A stretch of 64,000 nucleotides of DNA from Acanthosoma haemorrhoidale (taxonomy: Eukaryota > Arthropoda > Insecta > Hemiptera > Acanthosomatidae), in contig OV884011.1 of the NCBI GenBank assembly GCA_930367205.1, positions 42,483,754-42,547,753 on the forward strand. The letters run 5' to 3'. Position numbers and translations under genes: made by a program. This document shows, one piece after another, positions 23,701 to 33,152 of the stretch. The notes beneath the pieces are model-generated. The model was not told the DNA's origin and did not search any database. It saw nothing but the letters and a program-made list of their open reading frames with translations. How positions within the stretch are numbered: the first letter of the stretch is position 1; every line of letters starts with the position of its first letter.

Positions 23701-24443
23701 GGAGAAATGTTTTCAATACTCGGAGAAAGATTTGTACTGTCCGGAGAAACGTTCAGTTCATCGGCTGGTAAGTATTTTCTAGAAACCTTATTAAGTGGTT
23801 GCTGCTGAAGGTTTTGATTCGAGCTTTCTGGTTGTGCCTCTACTTTTTTATCATTTGTCGTTGGTAATTTTATAGGCTTGGTTGGGGTTTTCACGGATTG
23901 TTTCTGGTTGTTTGTTATTAGTTGGGATGAAATTTTGATCTGAGAAGGATGGTTGGAAGTTACTCTAATATTTGAATGTTTAGTCACTTTCGGCAGAACC
24001 GGAGGTTGATATTGAGGCTCTGTATATTTCTGTGGTGCCTTGGCTCGTAGAGGTGGTAAATAGCTCTTCGTCTTTCTGAAGAGATCCGAACTGGATTCCA
24101 GAGGCTGCGAAGACTCCTGCAAGCTAGAAGCCTCCGGTATTATCCCTGGCGGGATGACTGCACCTGGCCGCAGCTTACCGTTGATTCTGCTCCTTCGCGG
24201 ATTTAACGGCTTGCAGAGGAAGCTGTGGAAAGGATCTTTGCAGAGTCGCTCCAGATTATCCTCATCACCATGCTGATGAGACCGGACGGTTTTGACGATG
24301 GGTGACGCTGCAGCTACTTCCAAAGGTGCTTCGAGCCCTGTGTATTGCGAACTCGAAGGCAATAGTCCCAAGCGCAGCTTCTCGCTGACATCGCCTAAGG
24401 CCAAACTAGCCAGCAGCAACTGGATCTTTAATGCCGCTAACAT
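20751..24443 (-). CDS. Secreted Tyr/Pro/Thr-rich repeat protein with duplicated Cys cassette
   Basis: This exon encodes 1230 residues. Residues 1-17 (MLAALKIQLLLASLALG) form a signal peptide, so the protein is exported. Cassette 1 (64-100) and cassette 2 (265-301) share LERLCxDPFHSFLCKP, a basic stretch, and GxLRPGAxIP. Their four Cys are the only ones in the mature chain. From about 337 on come some 18 units of GYxYxxP, many in alternating pairs (GYEYPNPTNIQ with GYTYxKPSxxF), separated by Thr/Ser/Pro linkers that look suited to O-glycosylation. The C-terminus carries seven 24-residue Tyr/Gln/Pro repeats ending in YxPPQP, then a basic tail. The YLPP and GYxY motifs recall insect YLP/GYR-motif extracellular proteins; cuticle, matrix or silk-like function is inference. 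A frame extends 9 codons upstream (MMCNCLFQI), but those codons lie in an intron: a ttgtttgtttcag acceptor sits directly before ATAATG, and ATG at 24443 begins the signal peptide. No frameshift interrupts the exon. Confidence 0.9.
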   Translation of the reverse strand: MLAALKIQLLLASLALGDVSEKLRLGLLPSSSQYTGLEAPLEVAAASPIVKTVRSHQHGDEDNLERLCKDPFHSFLCKPLNPRRSRINGKLRPGAVIPPGIIPEASSLQESSQPLESSSDLFRKTKSYLPPLRAKAPQKYTEPQYQPPVLPKVTKHSNIRVTSNHPSQIKISSQLITNNQKQSVKTPTKPIKLPTTNDKKVEAQPESSNQNLQQQPLNKVSRKYLPADELNVSPDSTNLSPSIENISPVGLRAQNRKGKDETHSLERLCNDPFHSFLCKPRKQRKRFDGQLRPGAKIPANVVIGASSNRREARVLPRDAGSVSSDYLPPNPSANNNGYYYPKPSNPVSTSGSSSQDTTKKPLSNQYLAPSKVQQATAGGEDSGYNYPKPTSGSQPTVQGTDATVTLPSITTQRPGTTDNQDSTQQQGYTYERPPGTPISPSPSNIQSNAVAGGYVYEKPSNPLDIPSITNPPTTSLTLTTNSATTLNSQPSNIQTTVQLTSSSGGYTYPKPSNSSVNSQSGYNYEKPSVQLSLPTTQKQTTFTTSPSISITTTVQPTLGNEYAKPTNIQENVVSPGQTGYTYSKPSVDFTYPTKEPPTTARPETIAITVPTSQPPSVTTNQKQTTGYEYPNPTNIQENVATPDQSGYTYAKPSVEFTYPNNQKPQTSLAVTDTTVVPTTQPPNLDSNPTNIQQTVAVANQNGYVYEKPSNSLTLPTSKKPEIYFTTQSELSAVTTPKPTEGYQYPAPSNINQNVVLQNQEGYDYQKPANGLPNTTNPSSGQTNPTTTLKPLSITTLQLTTVGSDSSENGYYYSKPSNPFPDSVTTLSPPTTQAGGYTTTLITTVGYQYPNPSNIQQTVIAPSQTGYNYDKPQNSFTLPTKKPDANNPPMTTLRPITTNDATTKSTAGYEYPNPTNIQTNIVAPSKEPGYNYPQPSTNFTNPTAAGSTLPEIAATNEPQTNPSSAEPTVVPQASQQTGYNYPKPSIDLTYLQPTSASSTYTRPSNGFQNPKPNAQQPAQFSYHYQNPAYFPKQPSAAQSTAVNQGYQNQKPEYLPPQPMPTPTNTQNQGYYNQKPEYFPSQPAPAPSNTVNQGYNYQNPDYIPPQPPVPSSSTQNQGYYNQKPEYLPPQPAAPPSNTQNQGYYNQKPEYIPPQPVAAPSNTHNQGNYNQKPEYLPPQPPAAPSYTANEGYSYQNPGTPFSSRRSVRQFRHSNGFRGNARYQRQRNIEIVYS
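20883..21386 (-). repeat. 72-bp tandem repeats (24-residue units), C-terminal array
   Basis: Seven consecutive in-frame units within the coding exon, each like GYYNQKPEYLPPQP followed by a variable Ala/Pro/Ser spacer and NTQNQ. Units differ by point changes and the oldest, at the high-coordinate end, is the most divergent (YHYQNPAYFPKQP). Length variation between individuals is expected for such arrays. Confidence 0.9.
21480..23435 (-). repeat. Degenerate GYxYxxP repeat region
   Basis: About 18 units of Gly-Tyr-x-Tyr-x-x-Pro, spaced mostly 25-45 residues apart, with two unit types that tend to alternate: one followed by NIQxxV and one followed by SxxFxxP. Linkers are Thr/Pro/Ser-rich. The tyrosine spacing could allow cross-linking in a matrix, as in other structural proteins; that is inference. 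Confidence 0.8.
23541..23651 (-). repeat. Cysteine cassette 2 of the secreted repeat protein
   Basis: Residues 265-301: SLERLCNDPFHSFLCKP, then RKQRKRFDGQLRPGAKIP. It aligns without gaps over the CxDPFHSFLCKP core and the GxLRPGAxIP end with cassette 1, 201 residues upstream. Confidence 0.85.
24144..24254 (-). repeat. Cysteine cassette 1 of the secreted repeat protein
   Basis: Residues 64-100: NLERLCKDPFHSFLCKP, then LNPRRSRINGKLRPGAVIP. The two Cys are nine residues apart and could form an intrachain loop, or pair with those of cassette 2. Confidence 0.85.
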
Positions 24444-24463
24444 TATCTGAAACAAACAATTGC
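24444..24463 (-). promoter_or_regulatory. Splice acceptor deciding the start codon
   Basis: The minus-strand sequence reads caattgtttgtttcag, then ATA ATG. The pyrimidine-rich tract plus CAG directly before the signal-peptide ATG shows that the frame's upstream Met (24470) lies in an intron, so an upstream non-coding exon must exist at higher coordinates. Confidence 0.8.
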
Positions 24464-25599
24464 ACATCAATTTTATTCACCTTGGAGCAGACATGAAAGA
24501 AATCAGAAATGTTTATTTTATATAGTAATACTGCTAATTCTTCTCCCTATAACTTTAATTTTGTGCGTATCGATGCTTTAGCTAGCTTACGCAACTGTAA
24601 GTTTAAAATGAATTGTTAATGTAGAATATGAATTTTCGGTTTGATTATTATTTTTGCAAGGAATTGTCTGTTTCATTGGGTAATAAATTCATTGTTTGGA
24701 AAATAGAAGTTTTAGGGGGGATATATATTTTTTTTTACATGTACAAAGTTGCATACGAGCGCTGTTGAATAAGATGGAAATCTCAGGAGAAAAGTTCCAG
24801 CGGATGAAGAAAACGTGACGGTTTTGGCTCGACGGTCGCAAACATCGCCTCGAAATTATCGCAACGTGCATAATTTTCGCGTATCTATTGAATATTAACT
24901 GCTAATCACGATTTATCCGATCTGTTTATGTACTTTTAATCTGATATAGCTTCATCCATCAATTTATCGCACTGTTGATTTAATTGGTTCGGCTTTACTT
25001 TCGGTTTTGGTCCAAGAATAGAAGTTTTTCTTCAACAATTATTTTTAATCTGTTTTCATATAGCCTTTTTAGTGTTATGTTTCAAACAAATTACACTAAG
25101 ATTTATTTTGCTATCTAGCTGTAACACCTATGGAATCGATCTATGGGCAATATACTAGCATGACGTGGTATTTGATCTCCTTGAGCCCTTCGGATAGTGA
25201 ACTGTACAAAAATTCGTAGCTGTTCACGAGCAGGTAGGCTTTTGACGCTCACCTACCAAAGCAACTTAGCCGAACTAGGTCCTTGGCCTGCTATCTCAGC
25301 CACCATCGATAACAGGTGACATCTGGGCCGGAACAGATTGCCGCCAGTCGGAGTCTGACGCCGCCCTACATCCATAGCGCTTACCCTCATATTCATATAA
25401 TGTCAGCACATATCACCTAGCTTACAGCAAAGCAATAATGCCCTTTAGAGGGGGTTTTCAAGGAGTAAGGGCTAATAGTCTGAATACTAAATAACTCGGT
25501 CGTTGACTGGTCGATTAACTCACCCGCTACTCTGACTTTAAGATTTAAATTAACAATATTTGATGTAGTACAGATCCCACATTATTAATAATTAGCCAC
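24464..25599. other. Intron or upstream region of the secreted repeat protein gene
   Basis: The first exon and promoter of the gene must lie here or further right, but I could not place them. A GC-richer block at 25190-25400 is open on the minus strand for about 40 codons and resembles a transposon fragment rather than a conserved exon. The 60-codon minus frame at 24689-24871 has no motif. Confidence 0.4.
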
Positions 25600-25690
25600 C
25601 AAAGAAAAAATATACTAGAATGATCGAGAGTTGAACCCTGCACTCCTCAAACATCTGCCAAGTGAGAGCTTAGTCAAAGAAGGGAAGCCA
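25600..25690 (-). mobile_element. tRNA-like SINE candidate
   Basis: On the minus strand an A-box-like tgactaagctctc is followed by a B-box-like agggttcaactctcg at tRNA-like spacing. The body does not fold into an obvious complete tRNA, so a SINE head is more likely than a functional tRNA. The 3' extent is not defined. Confidence 0.35.
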
Positions 25691-27397
25691 AAGAAAACTA
25701 AGTTGGTAATGCCCCCGACTAAACATTGAGTAGATAGAATATACGATGGAGGTCCCGGATTTGAGCCCCAAGTCTGTCATATTTTTCCTTTGAGTTGCTA
25801 ATTGGGCATATGTAGGATTAAACATTCTATATTTGCCGTTTACATTAAAAACGACAGCGCAAATATAACATCAAAGATATCACAAGTCGAAACTTCTTAT
25901 TTACTTTCATACGACCCAAGTTTTTGTATTTGAGTTTAACTCTATAAAGTTTTCTTTGTGGAAAGAAATTGTGAGTGACCGAGATTGTTCAATATATAAA
26001 ATAAAGTATATTTAATATAAATGAGTTGAAGATTTTGGCTAGGACATCTTCTTGAGTCGACGAAAAAGAGTTTTTATGCTTACATCAAGTTTATTCATGG
26101 ATAAGGTTTCAACATACTATTCATGTGTTCGTAAGTTCCGAGTGAAAAGGTGTTTTGGAGATTTGGAGATAACAACAGTTCATTGCCAGTATTCATCAAA
26201 CTCACCCTCACGCCGACCTGCTTCAGACAGTGTGCCATAACGCTATACATGAATAAACTTGAAAAGAACCCGTTTTCATCGACTTTAGCCGATCATCTGA
26301 CAAAAAACTTCGACTCATTTATACACTTATGGCTACCAATGAACTCATTGTATGTTTAATATAAAATGATGAGTAGTTTTTTTCAGTACTATTTATAAGT
26401 ATTTACGGATTTTACGAAGAATGCCGTATGCCAATTGATGACATTTCAATACTTTTTACCACTTTTTTTTTCTTTTATGAACATTTACAAAAAAACGGCG
26501 ATCTGTTGCTCAATGGAACAATTGGTAAATCTATTTATTAAAACCATCGAAATGTTAAGTTCAACGAAACTAAAATATCCGAATTTGGAACTGAGAACAT
26601 TTGAGTGAAGTTCAAAACAGTAAAAGGCCTCTTTGACATTTTAGTTTCAGTTAATTAGTTTGCCCTCAGTATATATATTTATTTTTCTTTTAAAGTAAAT
26701 ATCCTTTTTTTTCGGTTAATTATCTGTTGACTCTGCAAACTTACCTTGTTAAACTCACTGAGCGGGTTTTCATAACTCAATCGGCGAGAAAAGTGATTCA
26801 CTTTTTTTTTGTGTAACATTTATTCTAAAGATGAAAAAGAATACCAATACAAAAATTTATTTTATCTCATGAAGTGGTTCTAGAGTTGCGTTTTACACCT
26901 GAGGTCCTACCGCAAAGTGCCTTTTAAATCATCTCTTTTTGCGCTGCCCCTCTTAAGTCAAATGCGGTTCAAGTAGGAGATATACGACCACTAAGCCTTG
27001 TGAGGAATATAAAATACCTACTCAAATTAAAATACAGTTTTTTGTATTATTTTACATCACTTATCATGTGTTTTTTTTTCTAGAACGTGTATGAGCCTAG
27101 AATTAAATAGTGTTTGAGAAAATACATTTTCTGCGAAGAAAGAGATTTGATGAAGTTATGGACATTCCAGTGGTAGAGCAACAACACGAAACTTCGACAA
27201 TATACTACAGATGCTATATAAAAGACTCTCATATATCAAATTGCGCAATAAAAAAAATTACTAAACGCATGATTATCTTTAACCAATGACATTATTTGAG
27301 ATTCCGGCCTCATTAGGAACATTCTCTGGTGGAGATGTTAGATTAGCTGCATGAGGGTAGGTTACGACGCCAAAGGAAGACCCCTAATACTTTACTT
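25691..27397. other. AT-rich non-coding stretch
   Basis: No gene was recognised. Overlapping frames at 26052-26359 have no motif or splice context. Confidence 0.45.
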
Positions 27398-27410
27398 TAG
27401 AAAGTTTAAT
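27398..27410. repeat. Target-site duplication, left copy (LINE copy B)
   Basis: The 13-base word tagaaagtttaat is repeated exactly at 28165-28177, after the LINE 3' end. Confidence 0.9.
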
Positions 27411-28164
27411 CATGGAACCCACACACTAGGCTAAAAAGACAAGAACTAAACAGACGCTTTGGACAACTGTACAGACTACTTCGAAGGACATCCCATCTCT
27501 CAATAGAAAATAAACTACTTATTTACAAAGTTATACTTAAGCCAATCTGAACATACGGAATAGAGCTATGGGGGACAGCAAAAAAGTCAAACATCAAGCG
27601 CATCCAATCCATTCAATCAAAAGTCCTGAGAACAATAGTAAATGCCCCCTATTACGTCACCAACAAAACCCTTCATAATGATCTTAATATACCCTACATT
27701 CTTGATTGACCCTTCCAAATTCATGAAATTCCATAGTAACCTATCCAACCACCCTAATCCCGTAGAACAGTCATTGCACTGCTTCACTCATCCCTATAAT
27801 CCTCCTCGGAGACTGAAATGGTAGTGGCCTCGTGACCTACTATAAATGCGCAACAGTGGGAGTCCTGGCAATGGCCAGTTTCTCCAATCATGCCCTGAGC
27901 GTATGTGGCTCTCGCGCTCTTCGTCAGCCTCCACTCGCTCGTATCCAGTGACGTGGCTGGTGGGGGAGCGTGGGGGACTTCTCAAGACTCCGCTTGCACT
28001 TTCGCTTGCGAGGGAGGCAACAACCGTGCGGACTTAGGGGGCCCCTGGGCTATTTGTAAATGTTTGTAAATATGGTATGAATGAAAAAACCTATCTCAAT
28101 TATTTATTGCCTATTAAGTAAAGGCAGATTGTAATTTCATCATAATAAAGTTGTTAAGATTTCA
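27411..28164 (+). mobile_element. 5'-truncated jockey-type LINE, copy B
   Basis: This copy begins in the reverse-transcriptase thumb (at the tggaacccacac that encodes the LTWNPH part of copy A), continues through the same C-terminal codons, then the same GC-rich 3' region and an AT-rich end with cataataaag. A perfect 13-base target-site duplication frames it. The reading frame is broken by stops (for example TGA after the KPI codons) and shifts, and a segment near the end of the ORF differs from copy A by insertion (about 27740-27810). It is a dead copy of the same family. Confidence 0.9.
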
Positions 28165-28177
28165 TAGAAAGTTTAAT
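28165..28177. repeat. Target-site duplication, right copy (LINE copy B)
   Basis: Exact repeat of tagaaagtttaat at 27398-27410. Confidence 0.9.
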
Positions 28178-30585
28178 ACTCAATTCATTTCAACACGCCA
28201 TGTTATTTTCCACCCGAGAAACCCAAATTTTACTGCTACAATCCAGCAATTACCGTCAAATCAAATAACTGATTGTATGAATTGATGTTTCAATGTGATA
28301 ATCTCCCTTGTTCCTAGCGGTAATAGTGAAGTCTGGCGTAACGCTACTTTTTATAGTATCATTTCTCTGCTTTTTATTTTTCCATAATTGATATACTTGA
28401 GTTATTGATATTTATTGACAGAATAATTATAGCTTGGCTGAAATGTTTCTCAACCTTGCCAACTCGTGCGAAACTGTCAACGTCTTAATTTCCAAAAATA
28501 ACCGTGACTAATGTATAAATCGTCATGGAAGGAATTATTATCCGTATAAATTATATGAAAATTACTGTCGAGTCCGACTTTCAAACAGGTACGAACGCCT
28601 CGTCTTTCGTTAGAGTGTATGTTAGTATGATAATGTTGTAAAAATAATTCATAAAGGTTCTACATCCCGAAATTTACAGATTATAAGTTCTTTTTTTAAC
28701 TTTATTTATTGATTCATAGCTGTGAAATGAAATCATTTCCAACAATTGCGAAGGGCATCATAAAAACCTGTAATGGCATGGCATGAGGGCGAAGGTACTT
28801 CCCCATAATTGTATTATGATTGTCTGGTCATCTTAACAGATATGTATTCAAGTTTATGATTCGTAGTTTTCTGTCAGGACGAGAGGATTCTATAAAAAAG
28901 GCAAAAATAATAAAAGTCCCCCTAAGAACCAAATGCCATTAAAGTCAATTTCTATCGGTCTTTTATGGTCAATATCTTTCCTATTTAGAATGTTTTGTTA
29001 TGGCCGAAAAGGTGGTTTTTAGTAGTTTAAAAAAAATAAAAATATTTTAAGGCAAACATTCCTTGGTATTCTAAGTAATTTATTTCATACATATTTACGA
29101 CGCTAATAAGATTCAGTAGACAATTGATATAGTAAGAGAAGTTTTCGTCACACGTCCGCAGATCAACTTTGCTGCATATAACCTTAGATTATATAGAAAT
29201 CTTGCAGTTCCATCTTTAGGTAGTTGCAAACGCAACCTTGAAAACTGAACAGTATTAATATTAACGAGAGCCCTCATCCATGAGTTGGTGGTTCTAAGTA
29301 GTTCCAGCTTTTCTCCCGGCCTTAAACGGCTTTCGAGATCCGTCCCTCAGAGCTCCATTCTTTTGGATAATTTTGTTATTGTCAGCTCGCTATTTAGGCG
29401 GAATGGTACGGAAGCATTTACGTAAGCGATCTGCTAATTAGTGACTCCTAACTGGGCCTGGACTTTTACTTTTCTCACGTGCTATGACTTTTGAGTAGAG
29501 CCTATGTCTATGAGGAAACTCGCCACCAAAGAGGTCATTATCTACGTTTTCAAGTAGATAATTGATTTTCATTAGCTACCGAGCCCGAAGGGAGAGGCTA
29601 TTTTATGAAACAGATATGGAGCAATTGTGTATTTATATGTATGTAGGTTCTACAATTAACGATCCCGATAATTCACAGTAAAGACTGTTAATACAGGAGA
29701 GGTGACTGTGGAAGATTGATAGATACATTTACGGACTAGGTACGGTGTTGTAAAATGAGCCCTTAATAGGTGTCCTTCATTTTACTGGTCTGTTGCTGAT
29801 GAGGTTGCTCGTCTGTACTTCAATTCGGTAGGCTGTTGGCAGTTACCGGGACTCAAGACGTCAAGGTGGGCAGCTTCTCCCGTTAGTTATTTTTTAGGAG
29901 GGGGGGCTGATAGGTAAATACCAAAGAAAATACCTCCCCGTCATCGATTTAACACTCAAGGTATGTCACCATGGTTAAATCTAGGTACACAAATTGCCAC
30001 AGTACAAATCAATCAGGCACATCAATTGCTCGCTTGTTGTCTAATGTTAACTTCTTTGCTTTTTGCCCACCCGAGCTTTGTTGGGCTACAACGCTTATAT
30101 CCTGTAAGTCTACTAGAGGGTCGTAAAACAGATTTTATCTGAAATATTTTATGTACAGACCAAAAAAAATACTAGAGAGGGCAAGGATAAGGAGAGATCC
30201 CGCTAATTCGTAAATCCCACCTATTCGTAATGAGCTGATGGCGGTTATTCATAAAAATACAATGCATTTTGGTCTCCTTGGAAATTCCTAATGATTTTCG
30301 TACCCAAGACCACTTAAAATTCTTATTATTCGTAAGTCTGTTGATAATCCATTTTATTCGCAAAAAAAAGTTTTTCTTCTAGCGAATGACAAGTGGTTTG
30401 ACCGTTGTAAAAAAAGCAACATTACTTTTCAGAAACAGCGTGGCAAAAGTGCGAGTGTATGTGACAATGTTTGTTCTGAATGTAAAGAGAAATTGATTAA
30501 ACTAATATAAAAAGTGCCTCACAGATCGTTCAATGTGTTTCAAAAACGTAGAATGTCATTGCGCCAAAACTATTATAATATATTT
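28178..30585. other. AT-rich non-coding stretch
   Basis: A GC-richer patch at 29240-29560 has stops in all frames examined and no recognised motif. Nothing else was seen. Confidence 0.4.
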
Positions 30586-30597
30586 ATAATTTTAATA
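30586..30597. repeat. Target-site duplication, left copy (LINE copy C)
   Basis: ataattttaata is repeated exactly at 30729-30740. Confidence 0.85.
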
Positions 30598-30728
30598 TAT
30601 TGTATGAATGAGCGAGTGAATAATGAACTGTAAATATGGTATGAAGGAGAGAGTTTGTCTTAATTACGTATTGCCTTATAAAAGGCAGATTGTAATTATA
30701 GCACAATAAAGGAATATAAAAAAAAAAA
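30598..30728 (+). mobile_element. Extremely 5'-truncated LINE, copy C (131 bp)
   Basis: Contains only the last 131 bases of the LINE family: the tattgtatgaatgagcgag unit, the tgtaaatatggtatgaa unit, the cttaattacgtattgcc block and cacaataaaggaatat, ending in a run of about 11 A. A 12-base direct repeat frames it. It shows that the family's 3' end is sufficient for insertion. Confidence 0.9.
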
Positions 30729-30740
30729 ATAATTTTAATA
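30729..30740. repeat. Target-site duplication, right copy (LINE copy C)
   Basis: Exact repeat of ataattttaata at 30586-30597. Confidence 0.85.
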
Positions 30741-33104
30741 AAAACTGGTTATCCCGTTAATTTGAATTTGTCTTCTTTTTAACCCTCAATAATTCTTAAT
30801 TCCCCTAAAATATTAATTATTCGTAATAAACCCTCGGTCCCTTAGCATTAAGAATTATCGGGACTGTACTGATAAAAATACAAACGTTGAAAAAATCGAT
30901 ACTGTTTCGTTAATTTTAATCTTTTAAACGAAACGAAATTGATAACATTTTTAAATTTAAAAAGTTTTGTCATGCACGAGGTCGCAGACTATAAATAACT
31001 AAATAAAATACAATTCAAAATTTATTGTATCAACATTTTAGATGTAAGAAAGAGGGACTGTAGATGCTTAGACCAGCTATATATCTCCATTGTCGACATT
31101 TATTTAAACAATGTTCAGAGGGGTAAAGCGGTATTTACGTATATGAGGCGTAAATAGGCTAAAGTAAACATCAAGTGTTTGATAAGGTAATAGAAGGTTC
31201 ATGAATCTTAAAGGTATAGGCGTTTCGCAGTGCCCAATTATTTGTGAAAATAACGTATTGACGGGTGACTTGTTGTCCCCAAAAAATTTCGATATGATAA
31301 AATAAATAAGACAAATTAAATATAAATTTATAAATACAATAAGTGATTCCAGACGAATCATTAAGGGAATTATTTTATACATAGAGCATGATAAAATCCC
31401 TTACCTTTTTAAGGTATAACTGAATATAAGCTTGAATTTTTAAATAGATTTTGATTGAAAGCAGTGTTATTAGCCTCTGATATTCCACAGCTTGTGGAAA
31501 TTACTTCCGTATACCTTCCCCAGTTCTTAAACGATATATTTTACTATCGTGTTTCCGGGGGGCTTTAGCTTAAGGAGAGTATATTTATTATTATTAGAAG
31601 AGTTATAGTTATAAATAAATTTATAACGGTTTGAACTCCGCTAAACTCGCACGCAACTAAGTCCCTGGACATGATACAGCTCGGAAAATTTTTATGAGAG
31701 AGGCTTGCGACTTAGTTTTATAGAATGTCAGTCATAGATATTTTAAGACCGTTTAAGAACGACGTCTAACGCATATAATTTTCAATATGTTATTTTGGCT
31801 GTCGTCGGTTGTTGCAAGTTATAACTAAATAGCAATTAATCTGTTTCTCCGCAACGAAGTTTATTGACTAAAACGTTTCTGATTTCTCTAAGCTAAAAAG
31901 TCACATGATAAAAACCTTGATTACGCATATAGACAAACACTAAATTAATCATGAAAAGCAAAAATAATTGGGAAAACCTATATAAAATATTACAATGCTG
32001 TACATAAAATTTATTAAGTTATGTATCTAAAGTATATTATGCATTATATAAAAAAATGTTTACAAACACATAAAAACGCAATTACTCATCAATCCTATGG
32101 CTACTTACTTTTTATCAAGTGACTTGTTATTCTAGAAACTGATGATGACAGCTTTTTTAATTTGTTTATTTTCACGATTTCGTCGTTAAATGATGCTGTG
32201 ACTTCAACTATTTAAATGAACCATTGTATTCTATAAAAAAACAACAAAAAAAAAGGCTGATTTTACAAAATAGTTCAATTGAGGAATCAGCTGTGAAATT
32301 ATCTCTAATAATTAACAAAGGTTTTTAATAAATTGGTGGTTTCAATAAATTTGAGAACCCAGGGTATAATAATTAAAAGTCATACTAAGCTTCTTTGGTA
32401 TGGTTTAACAAAGCGAAACGGCCGACCTCTCAGAGAGACGAATAGCTTTGATCGGAAAAAAGTGCTTTTTTGCCTCTATAATTTTACAAAGCGCTCTAGC
32501 CAAAGAAAGAGAACTTCTTTCCCCTCGACCTAATTACTTAAGACCTCAGGGGATTCTTTTAGTTAGATTAAAAGTATTTTTCAAAATCTACTCATAATCC
32601 CCTTGATATTTATTGCTAAACGCTGAATATTTCGACTCAGAAGTTAGTTGTAAGTCAAAATGATACAACCAAATCAGCTGCTGTTGTTATCCATATTTCG
32701 TCAATTATTCTAAGGCTGCTATGGTATTGTGCAGTGATTCCACGATTACCATATAAAGTAAAAAAATATGTATTGGTTTCATTAAGCTCATTGTAAGTAC
32801 AAGTACTGACGGAACTGCTTATTAGATCGTTTTTGGTAGTATTCTTTGATTTGTTATCTTCAAGTTTAAACTAAACAAGAAATTTTGCATTTTCCAATGA
32901 AGTATGTGAAGGATCAACACTGAGGGATGCTCAAAGGACTCGGTTGAGTTAACTAAACACTTAAATGACGATGAAAAAAATAAATATTTTCAATCATAAA
33001 TACTTTACTTTATTCGTTGACCCATTTTGGTCAATGAAAATCGCTTTTTCACTAAATTAAAACATAAAACAGAAATTTAAAATAAAATAATACTAATTAT
33101 AAAA

Positions 33105-33106
<2 letters not shown>
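30741..33106. other. AT-rich non-coding stretch
   Basis: No gene or clear repeat was recognised. The frames at 31104-31382 and 32333-32533 have no motif. Confidence 0.45.

Positions 33107-33149
<43 letters not shown>
33107..33149. repeat. (TC)n microsatellite
   Basis: Uninterrupted TC dinucleotides over 43 bases; likely length-polymorphic. Confidence 0.98.
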
Positions 33150-33152
<3 letters not shown>

